A stretch of DNA of 64,000 nt from Allorhodopirellula heiligendammensis (lineage in GTDB: Bacteria; Planctomycetota; Planctomycetia; Pirellulales; Pirellulaceae). Shown here in pieces: positions 1 to 8,650 of the stretch. Numbering within the stretch: position 1 is the first letter of the stretch; every line of letters starts with the position of its first letter. The DNA lies in assembly GCF_007860105.1 (NCBI RefSeq), contig NZ_SJPU01000002.1, positions 332,837 through 396,836 of the forward strand, given 5' to 3'. Made by a program: the position numbers and the translations under genes. The notes below the pieces were generated by a model that was not told the origin of the DNA, made no database searches, and was given only the letters and a program-made list of their open reading frames with translations.

Positions 1-349
1 CGTCATGCCGTTGCTCATCACACATCACATTGCTGACAAGCAGCGTCAAACAATCCACCAAGACCAGGGATGGCAGATCTCGCACGTCAGCGATCGCACG
101 TCCGATATTGAGTGGACTCTCGACTGTTTGCCACGCTGCATTGCGAGTGCGACGATGGTGCTCGATCCGCCGCGTCATCTCTCCGTCGAGCGGTTGAGCA
201 GTAGCGACATACAGGACGTCATCACCTTTCAATTGTCCAGCGAGTTGCTCCGCAAAGCGGCTTTTACCACTCCTCGCGCCACCGACCACTAACGTGATGG
301 AACCACCGGCGGCATTTCCCCCACGATCCAGCGAATTAAAAACGTTCAA
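1..349 (-). CDS. cobU: Adenosylcobinamide kinase / guanylyltransferase (CobU/CobP), 3' end outside window
   Basis: CobU phosphorylates adenosylcobinamide and then transfers GMP to it in nucleotide-loop assembly of vitamin B12. Read on the minus strand, the frame gives a P-loop GGARSGKS near residue 20, then YVATAQPLDGEM and VDCLTLLVSN, all typical of the family. Only the N-terminal part (about 116 residues) is inside the window. There is no in-frame ATG before the P-loop. The likely start is the TTG at 349, which overlaps the cobO stop as TTGA and suggests translational coupling. It is the last visible gene of the riboswitch-controlled DUF1559-cobQ-cobO-cobU operon. Family assignment is firm; the start is inferred. 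Confidence 0.88.
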   Translation of the reverse strand, partial: MNVFNSLDRGGNAAGGSITLVVGGARSGKSRFAEQLAGQLKGDDVLYVATAQPLDGEMTRRIEHHRRTRNAAWQTVESPLNIGRAIADVRDLPSLVLVDCLTLLVSNVMCDEQRHD

Positions 350-978
350 AACTCTACCCCGCGCTGTGGTTGAATACCGTGGCCGTAGGGATGCTTAATG
401 ACCTTCATCTCCGATACGAGATCCGCAATTTCGATCACCTCATCGCTGGCGTTTCGCCCCGTCAGGACAACGTGCAGCATCGGCCGCTTAGCTAAAAGTT
501 CCTGGACCACGATTGAGGGAGAGATGTAGTCATACTTGGTTGCGATATTCAGCTCGTCCAAGATGACCATGTCGATGGCTGGATTGCGCATCAGCTCAAC
601 GGCCTTGGCCCAGCCCGTCATCGCGGTCGCGATGTCTCGCTCGCGGTCTTGTGTTTTCCATGTGAACCCCTCGCCCATCGTGTGCATTTCGATCGGCATC
701 CCAGCAGCTGCAATTTTTTCCACGAACGCCGCTTCGCCTGTGGGGATCGCCCCTTTAATGAACTGCACAATCGCTACCCTCATGCCTTGGCCGAGAGAGC
801 GAATTGCCATTCCAAATGCCGCCGTTGATTTTCCTTTGCCGGCACCGGTATGAACAATGATCAGCCCTTTTTCCTGGGTTGCCTCTGCCAGTTGCCGGTC
901 CTTGATTTCATTCAGACGCACCATGCGTTTGCGGTGCTCTTCATTCGTCTCGTCAGGAAGTTGTTTTTCAGTGTTCAT
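346..978 (-). CDS. cobO: Cob(I)alamin adenosyltransferase, CobO/BtuR type
   Basis: Transfers the 5'-deoxyadenosyl group of ATP to cob(I)alamin or corrinoid precursors in the cytoplasm. At 210 residues it has the usual CobO length. The P-loop-like GAGKGKS lies at residues 45-51, followed by the family segments AFGMAIRSLGQG, VAIVQFIKG, and VILDELNIATKYDY, and an HVVLTGRNA strand. The ATG start overlaps the cobQ stop by four bases (ATGA), and its own TGA overlaps the putative TTG start of cobU. The gene therefore sits in a tightly coupled cobQ-cobO-cobU block downstream of a cobalamin riboswitch. Assignment is firm. Confidence 0.95.
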   Translation of the reverse strand: MNTEKQLPDETNEEHRKRMVRLNEIKDRQLAEATQEKGLIIVHTGAGKGKSTAAFGMAIRSLGQGMRVAIVQFIKGAIPTGEAAFVEKIAAAGMPIEMHTMGEGFTWKTQDRERDIATAMTGWAKAVELMRNPAIDMVILDELNIATKYDYISPSIVVQELLAKRPMLHVVLTGRNASDEVIEIADLVSEMKVIKHPYGHGIQPQRGVEF

Positions 979-2501
979 GATTCAAAAATGATGCTCAGTA
1001 AATGATCGATATCAATATGCGTCTCGAACGTGTCAGCGAGTCGGTCGAGTGACCGCTGCAATTGGTCGTGGGACGACGTCGCCGGTTCACGGGAGGCTGC
1101 GACTCCAAGCTTCGTCAACCAGGCACGTCGCCAGCGATCGTTATAGAATAAGCCATGGAGGTAACATCCCCAGACACGGCCATCACCGCTCTGCGAACCC
1201 TCAGCGCGAGACTCCGCATCCTCTGCGTCTGAGCAGACGTGTCGGAGCCAAGCGGACGAAGTTCTTGTCGCCCCATGATGAATTTCGTATCCCGAAATTG
1301 TTTCACCCAGCGTCCCCGGTGCCAACGAATCATCCGTCAACGCCAGCTCGACCAAGCGAGTTTGTTTGGTCAGTAGGAAAGTTGTTTCAACAGGAAGCAG
1401 TCCCAGGCCCTCAATCTCTTTGCTTCCCCCTTCCAGACGATGGGGATTGTGAATCCTCTCACCTAGCATTTGGTAGCCGCCACAGATACCGACAACGTGA
1501 CCACCTGCGAGTGCATGCTGTTGAGTCTTGTCGGCCAAGCCCGTCTGACGCATCCACTGCAGGTCTCCAAAGGTGTTCTTCGTACCAGGCAGAATCACCA
1601 CGTCGGGATCACCCCATTGATCGGCGGATCGAACATAACGCACGCGCACGCTTGCGTCCGCCGCGAGAGGATCGAAGTCATCGAAGTTGGCGATATGTGG
1701 CAAGCGAATGATTGCGATATCCAAACTCCCATCGCCTGAGCATTCCATCTCACAGGTAAATCCATCCAAGGCAACTGCGTCTTCCTCGGGCAAACGCAAT
1801 GCCTCGATATATGGCAGCACTCCGAGCACCTCCACTCCTCCCCGCTGCTGCAAAATCTCTACGCCGGCATCGAACAGCGACAGGTCACCGCGGAACTTGT
1901 TAACGATCAAACCTTTCACGAGGGCTCGATCGGCAGGCGTGAGCAACCATAAGGTCCCGAGCAATTGTGCAAACACCCCTCCACGCTCAATATCGCCGAT
2001 CAACAGTACCGGTGACCGGCAATAGCGAGCGACGGACATGTTGACCATTTCCACATCAGCAAGATTCAGTTCGGCGGGACTGCCCGCACCCTCGATCACG
2101 ATGATGTCATGGTGCTGACGTAAACGATCGAGCGCCGCGGTGACATGTGGCCATAGTTGGCTGCGGCGTTCAAAGTAGTCCACCGCTTCGAGTGTTTGTG
2201 TTGGCGATCCATCGACAACGACCTGCGAACGCGTCTGCCCTTCGGGTTTTAATAGCACGGGATTCATGTCGACGGTCGGCGGAGTTCCTGCTGCGATCGC
2301 CTGGAGGGCTTGTGATCGCCCAATTTCGCCGCCAACTGCACAGACGGCAGCATTGTTCGACATGTTTTGCGCCTTGAACGGTGCGACACGAAAACCGCGT
2401 CGGGCCAAGCAACGACACAGCGCCGTCGTCAGTAGGCTCTTACCCGCCGACGAACTTGTGCCCATCACCATGACCGTCTTGGCGACTTCAACTTTACTCA
2501 A
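975..2501 (-). CDS. cobQ: Cobyric acid synthase CobQ (glutamine-dependent)
   Basis: Amidates adenosylcobyrinic acid a,c-diamide to cobyric acid with glutamine as the nitrogen donor. An N-terminal P-loop/MinD-like synthetase domain begins with GTSSSAGKS (residues 14-22 from the proposed start). The C-terminal class I glutamine amidotransferase domain carries the nucleophile in VGICGGYQ (Cys about 340) and a later His in GCYLHGLF. The longest frame opens at 2540, deep inside the upstream DUF1559 gene. I prefer the TTG at 2501, which has a GGGAGG site about 8 bases upstream and overlaps the DUF1559 stop by a few codons. An ATG at 2471 is a poorer choice because it leaves no N-terminal strand before the P-loop. 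The gene ends by ATGA overlap with cobO. Confidence 0.95.
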   Translation of the reverse strand: MSKVEVAKTVMVMGTSSSAGKSLLTTALCRCLARRGFRVAPFKAQNMSNNAAVCAVGGEIGRSQALQAIAAGTPPTVDMNPVLLKPEGQTRSQVVVDGSPTQTLEAVDYFERRSQLWPHVTAALDRLRQHHDIIVIEGAGSPAELNLADVEMVNMSVARYCRSPVLLIGDIERGGVFAQLLGTLWLLTPADRALVKGLIVNKFRGDLSLFDAGVEILQQRGGVEVLGVLPYIEALRLPEEDAVALDGFTCEMECSGDGSLDIAIIRLPHIANFDDFDPLAADASVRVRYVRSADQWGDPDVVILPGTKNTFGDLQWMRQTGLADKTQQHALAGGHVVGICGGYQMLGERIHNPHRLEGGSKEIEGLGLLPVETTFLLTKQTRLVELALTDDSLAPGTLGETISGYEIHHGATRTSSAWLRHVCSDAEDAESRAEGSQSGDGRVWGCYLHGLFYNDRWRRAWLTKLGVAASREPATSSHDQLQRSLDRLADTFETHIDIDHLLSIIFES

Positions 2502-3573
2502 TCGAAGCAACCTCCCGACCATTCCGGCTGACCAGAGCAACCAGCTGCTCCATGGGCAACGACGCTGTGATGAATCTCACTGCCCCATCGGACATCAGTA
2601 CATTGGCACCACCCACGTGAAATGAATACACTTCGTTGTCGTTACTGCAGTTAACGCTGCAAGGTCCGGGTCGAATCGCCGTATTTCCATCTGATTGAGC
2701 ACCGTCGACTAGAAAGCCCTTGCTATGGCTCGCCCACACACCGCCTGTGGGAAACGGGCGTGTCACGCTCGATGTGCCGCTCCATGTCTTGACCGCTCCA
2801 TCGGCGACGTAGCGACCGTTTTGATAAAGCTCGGGGCGCGCCGCGCACTCCACCACCAAGATCGTATTGGACAATCCATCGAGAACGTCCGCGAACCTTC
2901 CTGACGTCGTCTTCAATACACCACAATTGTTGGGATCGCTGAGCTGTCTTGCTGGTGGCAGAGATGCATTCAGCTGAGTCCCGACACCCCCGACGTTGGA
3001 ATAATCAGTCGTCGCACCGTCGTAAAAATCTCGCGGTGTCAGCGAGTAACTTGAAGAGCCACCGGGATAATCGACGAGCACGGTCCACTCAAAGCCACGC
3101 CGGTCGGGGACCGACGGACAACTCAGCATCGGTACTGTGGTCGCCACTGCCGCGGCATTTCGCGGGTCGTGCCAGTGGAACCGCTTGTCAAAGGTCTGAA
3201 ATAAGCCCTCCTGTTCAAAGAAAGGCAACGTCGCCGTTAACCAGCTGCCGCGCCGCATGGTGAAATCGCGTCCGGGCCCCGGTGCAGTGGATTGGGCTGG
3301 TAGTACCCCGAACGCCGATTGATAATTGTGTACCGACAACCCAAGTTGTTTGAGGTTGTTACTACACTGCATCCGCCGAGCTGCCTCGCGAGCCGCTTGC
3401 ACGGCAGGAAGCAGCAACCCCACGAGAACGCCGATGATAGCGATCACCACCAGCAATTCGACCAGAGTGAACGCGGCGCAGGGTTGAATTGCTAAACGGG
3501 TGGATTTGCGAGTTGGGGCGAACCCACGTGGCGTGAATGTCGAGATCATGAGATAGAGGGGCAATGCGATCAC
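2494..3573 (-). CDS. DUF1559 / H-X9-DG prepilin-like protein at the head of the B12 operon
   Basis: This family is large and characteristic of planctomycetes; its molecular role is not established. A type IV pilin-like N-terminal segment is visible: AFTLVELLVVIAIIGVL, with processing expected before Phe, followed by a hydrophobic helix and AREAARRMQCSNNLKQLGL. The C-terminus carries the H-X9-DG signature in FHVGGANVLMSDGAVRF. The start used is GTG; an ATG eight codons later is an alternative. The gene is the first cistron downstream of the cobalamin riboswitch and overlaps cobQ, so it should respond to B12. A function in corrinoid or cobalt handling is only inference from position; a generic pseudopilin inserted here by chance is the alternative. 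Confidence 0.9.
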   Translation of the reverse strand: MIALPLYLMISTFTPRGFAPTRKSTRLAIQPCAAFTLVELLVVIAIIGVLVGLLLPAVQAAREAARRMQCSNNLKQLGLSVHNYQSAFGVLPAQSTAPGPGRDFTMRRGSWLTATLPFFEQEGLFQTFDKRFHWHDPRNAAAVATTVPMLSCPSVPDRRGFEWTVLVDYPGGSSSYSLTPRDFYDGATTDYSNVGGVGTQLNASLPPARQLSDPNNCGVLKTTSGRFADVLDGLSNTILVVECAARPELYQNGRYVADGAVKTWSGTSSVTRPFPTGGVWASHSKGFLVDGAQSDGNTAIRPGPCSVNCSNDNEVYSFHVGGANVLMSDGAVRFITASLPMEQLVALVSRNGREVASIE

Positions 3574-3750
3574 GCAAGATCCGCTGTCACGGCAACGATG
3601 TTGCGGTGAACCGATGCAGAACGTCTACGGGAGAGATTGCAATTTCGTAGGCAACGAAAGGGAGCCAAACGACAACACAGCCCAATCGAACCAGGCTGCA
3701 AAACCGTTTGCGACAACTGCCCCAATCCAAGAGGGCACGCGGATGTCTTG

Positions 3751-3952
3751 TCGTGGTAGGTCTTCTGACTCTCCTCCGTTTCAGTTACCCCTCAGCCTTC
3801 TCACCCGATCATCGGGCAATGGCAATCATTTAGGGGGCAACGAATGCGACCTGGTTGAGGTCGCCAGTGGATCACAGCGGCTGGACCGTCCCGGAATTTC
3901 ACCGGAGTTCCCTGTTCACCTGTCTGCCAGCGGGCAGAGCAAGTCACCACGA
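3751..3952 (-). promoter_or_regulatory. Cobalamin (B12) riboswitch
   Basis: On the minus strand the order of conserved elements matches the Rfam cobalamin class. A P1 strand CGTGGT (3946-3951) pairs with ACCACG (3752-3757). Next comes AACAGGGAACTCCGGTGAAA, then CCGGGACGGTCCAGCCGCTG, a TGCCATTG segment followed by a CCCGATGATCGGG hairpin, GAGAAGGC, and finally the B12-box-like AGTCAGAAGACCTACC (consensus AGCCAGGAGACCUGCC). It lies about 180 nt upstream of the DUF1559-cobQ-cobO-cobU operon on the same strand, so it should shut off these genes when adenosylcobalamin is abundant. I did not identify the expression platform. Confidence 0.95.
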
Positions 3953-4120
3953 ACGCGGCCGAGTATCGTTGGCGACCCATCGCCTGTCAATGACAAAATT
4001 GACCAAGCCGTCTCGTCAGAATTCGTCAAAAGCGGCCCCGGTCCGGCGGGACCGACAGCTGGCGAAAAGTCGTTGACCGCTTCGCGATCGGTCCGGAGGA
4101 TCGCGGGTGGGCCCACGGCA

Positions 4121-6040
4121 CTATGGGTTCCCGTGATCCTCTGTCGGGCGAAGGGCCAGTATCGTCTGCGTGCTATCATCAGGCCACCGCACCTCGAGAG
4201 ACAAGGAAATCTGTCCCTCCGCGTCAAGCAGGGCAACGAGTTGGTCCAATTCGGCCAAGCGTTTGGCGACCAATGTCCCATTGCGAACGGCCTCCTCAAT
4301 ACTGTCACGCTGGATCTCCAGGGCAACCTCTTGCCTCCTCGCTCGCAGCTTTCCAGCACGCGAGATCGCCGTTTCCAGTTGCAGTAACTGCTCGTCGGCT
4401 AACTCCAATTGCCTGGTGGTGGCGTCAAGGCTCGAACGAATTGATGAAGCATCGGTCCATAGCCATGGCATGGCGGGAGCAAGCCTCGCTCCGTAGCGAA
4501 GCCGCATGGACAACGAGCCGGAGGTCCGTACATCAATTCTCGCTGCGAGTTCGCCTGGCTCTGCTGAGTCCTTCAGAGTCAGCAGAGCAATCGCCCGCGT
4601 CTTCTGTGGAGACTCCTCGTCGGCAGACTCCATCCATCGCAGCGAGACGTCGTCGGGCACCTGCAGGTCCAAACGTAGGTGAGTGACGGAATGCAATATG
4701 GGTCCGCCTAATAGCCACTTCAGCTTCTCATCTCGTTCACTCAAATCAGTTGCAATCGCCTGAGCGTCGAGCGAGGACCGCAGGTAGACGACATCGCCCT
4801 CTGCGGTCGTGATGCGGCCGTGGATAAGAGACTCGGCCGATGGCGTTTGGGATGCGGCAGCGAGCCAGCGAAACCGCAATGCTTGGTCGCCGCCACCATC
4901 CTGATCGATCTCAAATACTGCGATCGGCAGGTCTCGGCCGATAGCGATCACCGCCCACCGACCTTGCTCAGGCCGCAGATGCAGAGCCGGCTCAGTAGGG
5001 AATTCGAGCTGCAGGCGAGTCGGTGCCCTCTCCAACATCAGCACCAGGGCAGGGGGCAACAACGCCGCCTCCGATGCAGTCGGGGGGCGAGGCAGTGTCA
5101 CCGCCGTCGTCTGCTTTTGCGGCGGAACAATCGCTGCGGTTGCTTGCGGCACCGCCTCGTCCAATGCCGCGTCTTCGTCACTCATGTCTGTGATGTCGAC
5201 CGCCGAGATGGTGGTTTCGGTGGTAGTCGGCGGTGACGCCTCGTCACTCTCTGTGATGACGCTAGGCACGAGAGAGTCGAGCGATAGGTCCGCCGGCATC
5301 GCCTCCATCCCACCGACGCTGGGCGTCTCGTTGACAGGGGGGTCCGCGTTCAGACTCATCAGGTCAGCCGAGCCAGGGACCTCCGTGGCCGCTGCGACTA
5401 CTGGACCGGGCGATGATTGTCGACGAGGTGGTGGGGAACTCTGCAGCGACTCCGGATCGGCGATCGGCTCCGGGGAAAACAAGTCAGTTGGAATCACCGA
5501 TTTGTTCGCCGCGAACGTTTCGCGAGACGGGTCGGGAGCCGACCGGTCAGGAGCGGACGGGGACCTCAATGTGAGCACGACGACCAACAATGCGACCGCG
5601 GCGATCGCACTACCAGCTAGGATCGTCCTCGTCGAGGGTCGATGGCGGCGCGACACGTCTTGCCGCCGGGCGCTGCGTCGTCGAGGTGATTTGGAATGAC
5701 CTTCCAATAACCCCGCCTTTGATCGTACTGCTAATCCGACTCCCTGTTTGTCGGCCAGCGACGACGACTGCGGCGTTGCATTCGGACCTGTCGACGAATC
5801 CTCGGCAATCTTCCGTTCAAGCTCGCGCGGTAATTCCAATGATCGGGGTGGCAAAACGGCCCGGCCAAACTCATTGACGACCATGTGTTGCCACGCGGTT
5901 GCGTCGGCATCAAACCGCGTATTCTCACCGACGTCGAAATGTGGCCGGGCATCTTCGAGCCATAACTCAGCGATATCAGGTGGCGGTACCCCGAGTCGAG
6001 CGACCACGCTCGCTACAGTTTCCAAACTCTGATCTGTCAT
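4121..6040 (-). CDS. Single-pass membrane protein of unknown function
   Basis: I do not recognise a named family. The first 80 residues look like a small soluble cytoplasmic helical domain. An Arg/Lys-rich stretch follows (RRRSARRQDVSRRHR), then one membrane helix (TILAGSAIAAVALLVVVLTL, about residues 140-160). After that come roughly 170 residues of low-complexity Ser/Pro/Thr/Glu linker and a C-terminal region of about 300 residues with beta-rich character and a predicted helical segment near 540-600. This layout suggests a cytoplasmic head and a large periplasmic domain. The ATG start has GAGG eight bases upstream. It appears to be the last gene of an ispE-spoVG-membrane protein operon (86 nt after the preceding stop). 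Confidence 0.8.
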   Translation of the reverse strand: MTDQSLETVASVVARLGVPPPDIAELWLEDARPHFDVGENTRFDADATAWQHMVVNEFGRAVLPPRSLELPRELERKIAEDSSTGPNATPQSSSLADKQGVGLAVRSKAGLLEGHSKSPRRRSARRQDVSRRHRPSTRTILAGSAIAAVALLVVVLTLRSPSAPDRSAPDPSRETFAANKSVIPTDLFSPEPIADPESLQSSPPPRRQSSPGPVVAAATEVPGSADLMSLNADPPVNETPSVGGMEAMPADLSLDSLVPSVITESDEASPPTTTETTISAVDITDMSDEDAALDEAVPQATAAIVPPQKQTTAVTLPRPPTASEAALLPPALVLMLERAPTRLQLEFPTEPALHLRPEQGRWAVIAIGRDLPIAVFEIDQDGGGDQALRFRWLAAASQTPSAESLIHGRITTAEGDVVYLRSSLDAQAIATDLSERDEKLKWLLGGPILHSVTHLRLDLQVPDDVSLRWMESADEESPQKTRAIALLTLKDSAEPGELAARIDVRTSGSLSMRLRYGARLAPAMPWLWTDASSIRSSLDATTRQLELADEQLLQLETAISRAGKLRARRQEVALEIQRDSIEEAVRNGTLVAKRLAELDQLVALLDAEGQISLSLEVRWPDDSTQTILALRPTEDHGNP

Positions 6041-6126
6041 CAGTCCATCCTCACCTGGCCTGGAGGTTCAATCGCTGCTACCGAAGAATAATATTAATAT
6101 CCGCCTCGTATGGAGGTAATTCGTGC

Positions 6127-6501
6127 TCAACGCTTCGAGAGCCAAGTCCACAGCGACGTGGTTAGCGACAGCGTCATGGCGATCAACAGCGGCGAGGTGA
6201 CTGTAAACAGAATAAAAAGAATCTGCGGACCACGGCGACTCCGGTCGGCCGTCACCTTCGTTCCAAATAGGACCGACCACTCCTCTTGGATTTCGGGAAT
6301 ACGAGCGGCGTAGACGAGACCGGCCGAGATCAGCGCCGCAACAACGACAAGCACCAGCATCGAAGCGATTCCGATCTGCAATGTCGGGCTGCCAGTCGAC
6401 GATGCGCTCTCATCTTTTACGAGAACGCCATGCCTCGGTGAAACGCTCGAGACGGGAGTCCGCACTCGTGCCAGCATCACGGCCTCGTCTCGCTCAGCCA
6501 T
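6127..6501 (-). CDS. Small two-helix membrane protein, unknown
   Basis: A 124-residue protein with two clear hydrophobic segments ([20 protein letters not shown] and [20 protein letters not shown]) separated by a short polar loop. No family recognised. I chose the ATG at 6501, which overlaps the end of spoVG (ATGGCTGA) and has a GGGA upstream; a longer frame begins at 6516. It is in the same direction as ispE, spoVG and the 639-residue membrane protein, and the overlap argues for co-translation with spoVG. A physical partnership with the downstream membrane protein is possible but unsupported beyond proximity. Confidence 0.75.
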   Translation of the reverse strand: MAERDEAVMLARVRTPVSSVSPRHGVLVKDESASSTGSPTLQIGIASMLVLVVVAALISAGLVYAARIPEIQEEWSVLFGTKVTADRSRRGPQILFILFTVTSPLLIAMTLSLTTSLWTWLSKR

Positions 6502-7384
6502 CGAAAATCCCAGCACCGAAGCTGGAGTCGTCCGCTATCTTTTCGGGGCCCGCATCATCCGGCATGACAGGCTGCTCGGGATCGCTACTGACGCGACTGC
6601 CCTGCGACGGTGGATTGCTCGTCACGAGGGCGCGCGGTGCGGGACCGGGGCGATCGCGGAAGTGCGGGCGAGGTAGGCTGTTTGGCACACCGCTCTCACC
6701 CCGTACAACGATCGCATCGTCCAGATCGTCGTTTTCGCTGGACACCTTGGCCGCCGCGTCACCGGTGGGAGGGTTGCTATCGAGCAATCCCGCTCCGAAT
6801 GAGTCAGGCACCGCATTGCGAAAACCGTCTTCTTCCAGCGGCGCGTTGGTCGACGATGAGACGACAGCTGGTTTTCGCGGACCAGGATCGGTCGCGGAGG
6901 GCGGAATGGAATTCGGACCAGCGGGAACCGCTGCTGCAGAGTCCGCACTGGAGTAGTCGGCTTCGTCGTAGTCACCAGCATCAAATTCGTCGTCGTAGCG
7001 ACTGCGATAGTTCGGCTGGGCCGCCCGCTGCAACTCCGCTTGGAATTCATCAACCACCGCGTTTTGAATCATCTCGCGGCATTCACTGTTAATCGGGTGG
7101 GCCACGTCGGCGTACAGCTTTTGAGGTGCATCCACGGTACTGCCGCTTTGTAGTTTCGCTCCGCATTGATTACAGAATGTCGCTCGCAGGTGGTTCTTGC
7201 TACCACATCGGTTGCAGTGCCCTGTCAACTTGCGTGAGGGCATGGCGACGAATGGACCGTGACTCCCGTCGATAATCTTGAGATCGCGAATCACGAAACT
7301 TTGGTCGATCGTAATCGAACAAAACGCTCGCAGACGATCTTCCGAACCTTCCATCAACTTGATGCGAACCTCCGTAATCTCCAT
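6494..7384 (-). CDS. spoVG: SpoVG-family protein with inserted zinc ribbon and long acidic tail
   Basis: SpoVG proteins are small nucleic-acid-binding regulators (about 85-100 residues). Here the first half is [10 protein letters not shown]...[15 protein letters not shown]...FVAMPSRK (residues 1-52) and the second half resumes as [20 protein letters not shown] (91-110). Between them, residues 54-89 hold a CxxC-x10-CxxC zinc ribbon with Cys 57, 60, 71 and 74. After residue 118 comes about 180 residues of acidic, Ser/Pro-rich, probably disordered tail. The start at 7384 fits the family N-terminus and a GGGG site seven bases upstream; an ATG two codons earlier is less well placed. It lies 9 nt downstream of ispE, the same neighbourhood as in Bacillus. 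The split domain is the odd point. Confidence 0.88.
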   Translation of the reverse strand: MEITEVRIKLMEGSEDRLRAFCSITIDQSFVIRDLKIIDGSHGPFVAMPSRKLTGHCNRCGSKNHLRATFCNQCGAKLQSGSTVDAPQKLYADVAHPINSECREMIQNAVVDEFQAELQRAAQPNYRSRYDDEFDAGDYDEADYSSADSAAAVPAGPNSIPPSATDPGPRKPAVVSSSTNAPLEEDGFRNAVPDSFGAGLLDSNPPTGDAAAKVSSENDDLDDAIVVRGESGVPNSLPRPHFRDRPGPAPRALVTSNPPSQGSRVSSDPEQPVMPDDAGPEKIADDSSFGAGIFDG

Positions 7385-7393
7385 CACCATCCC

Positions 7394-8488
7394 CTATTCG
7401 ATATGAATCTTCGGCGCTGCCGGACACGTCGCGACAGTCTGCACCAACGCGCCACCCGGCAACCGCTCACGAATCGTCGCGAGCAATGCCTCATCGACAC
7501 CAGTCAATCGACACCCATCATCGGCAGGCGAGCCATCGGGAGTCAACCAAATGAAGCAAGCAGAGCCGCTGCCGGTCATCTGGCAATGGGGTAGGTGTCG
7601 CCCTAGCAGGTGCGTAGGTCGCTCTAACTCCCGCAAGCATTGTATCGCCTCCCCAATGGGAGGTGATAGCCCGCAAGCGGGTGGAGTCAACGCATTATAG
7701 AGTATCTCGGCATTGATGTTGGGATGGGGATGCACAAACGCGTTAATGACATCGAGTCCGCAGCGCGGATGATCCGTGACTTTGGCGCGCCCGTAAACCG
7801 CGGCCGTCGACAGCGCAATCGCGGGATAAACGACGATGAAGCAATGCGGAGTGGACAGCTGGTAGAAGATTAGTTTTTCGCCGCGGCCGAGGGCGCGGGC
7901 CAGCGAACCGGGGCTTCCTGCGGCAACGACTGCCGCTACGTCCCCACCGGGATTGGATGGTAGATCGCCTAGAAAAAACGGCACATCACTGCCCAGGCAC
8001 GCAGCGAGTTCGCGCAGTTTGTCGTTCGTCAGTTCCCTAGCGAGCCCACTGTCGAGATCTGCTAACGCGACGGCGGCTAGTCGCAAGGCTGCCGCGGCAT
8101 CGCTGCTCGCTCCTCCCATTCCCGCCCCACTGGGAATGCGTTTGCTCAGTCGGACCGTCCACCCCCCCGTGTATCCGCTGGTCTGCGTGATCAAGTTGAG
8201 AGCTCGATAAACGAGATTTGACTCGTCAGTGGGCACATGCAGCAGTGCGTCGTCGGATGCGACCCCGAGTTGGACTGCGACAGCCGCCCGGCTGGGCAAC
8301 CAATCGACATCGAGCGTGATGCCGGGCTCTGACTTCGTTTGTAGTTGCAGTTCGTCACGCCAATCGATGGCGACCATCACGGTGTCGAGTTCGTGAAATC
8401 CATCTTCCCGACGTCCCAGAATCTCCAGAAACAGATTCAGCTTGGCGGGCGGTGACGTGCGGTAGTGGGGCCGCCGGGAGTTGCTCAT
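7394..8488 (-). CDS. ispE: 4-diphosphocytidyl-2-C-methyl-D-erythritol kinase
   Basis: Phosphorylates CDP-methylerythritol in the non-mevalonate isoprenoid pathway. The GHMP kinase signature is clear: catalytic-site Lys in PPAKLNLFLEILGRREDGFH (residues 14-33), the glycine-rich ATP loop PSGAGMGGASSDAAAAL (119-135), and the catalytic Asp in GSDVPFF (about 168). The C-terminal MTGSGSACF glycine motif is also present. At 364 residues it is longer than the usual ~290 because of several loop insertions. The start at 8488 (MSNSRRPHYR) fits the family; an upstream extension to 8584 has no family counterpart. It heads the operon that continues into spoVG. Confidence 0.95.
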   Translation of the reverse strand: MSNSRRPHYRTSPPAKLNLFLEILGRREDGFHELDTVMVAIDWRDELQLQTKSEPGITLDVDWLPSRAAVAVQLGVASDDALLHVPTDESNLVYRALNLITQTSGYTGGWTVRLSKRIPSGAGMGGASSDAAAALRLAAVALADLDSGLARELTNDKLRELAACLGSDVPFFLGDLPSNPGGDVAAVVAAGSPGSLARALGRGEKLIFYQLSTPHCFIVVYPAIALSTAAVYGRAKVTDHPRCGLDVINAFVHPHPNINAEILYNALTPPACGLSPPIGEAIQCLRELERPTHLLGRHLPHCQMTGSGSACFIWLTPDGSPADDGCRLTGVDEALLATIRERLPGGALVQTVATCPAAPKIHIE

Positions 8489-8650
8489 GGGCTGGTTTCC
8501 GTATGCAAAGTCGCTTTGAGGGCAGTAATACCAATCGAGGTTTCTAATACGAACGATCGCACGCGACGCGGATGGTCGCGTCATCGTTGGTTCGCTAGGA
8601 TAGGGGCACCGTCCATTTTGTCACCTCCCATTCTCGCGTGTGATTTTCGC

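Noticed and set aside
5-292. Plus-strand frame at the window start
   Set aside because: The opposite strand encodes the recognisable CobU P-loop and VDCLTLLVSN motif, so this frame is a shadow.
3596-3742. Short GTG frame of hydrophobic character between the riboswitch and DUF1559 on the minus strand
   Set aside because: No ribosome site, only about 37 codons, and no clear family; probably part of the untranslated leader.
3614-4387. Long plus-strand open frame of 257 codons over the region upstream of the DUF1559 gene
   Set aside because: It runs antisense through the cobalamin riboswitch and into the 3' end of the minus-strand membrane protein gene; composition is not protein-like.
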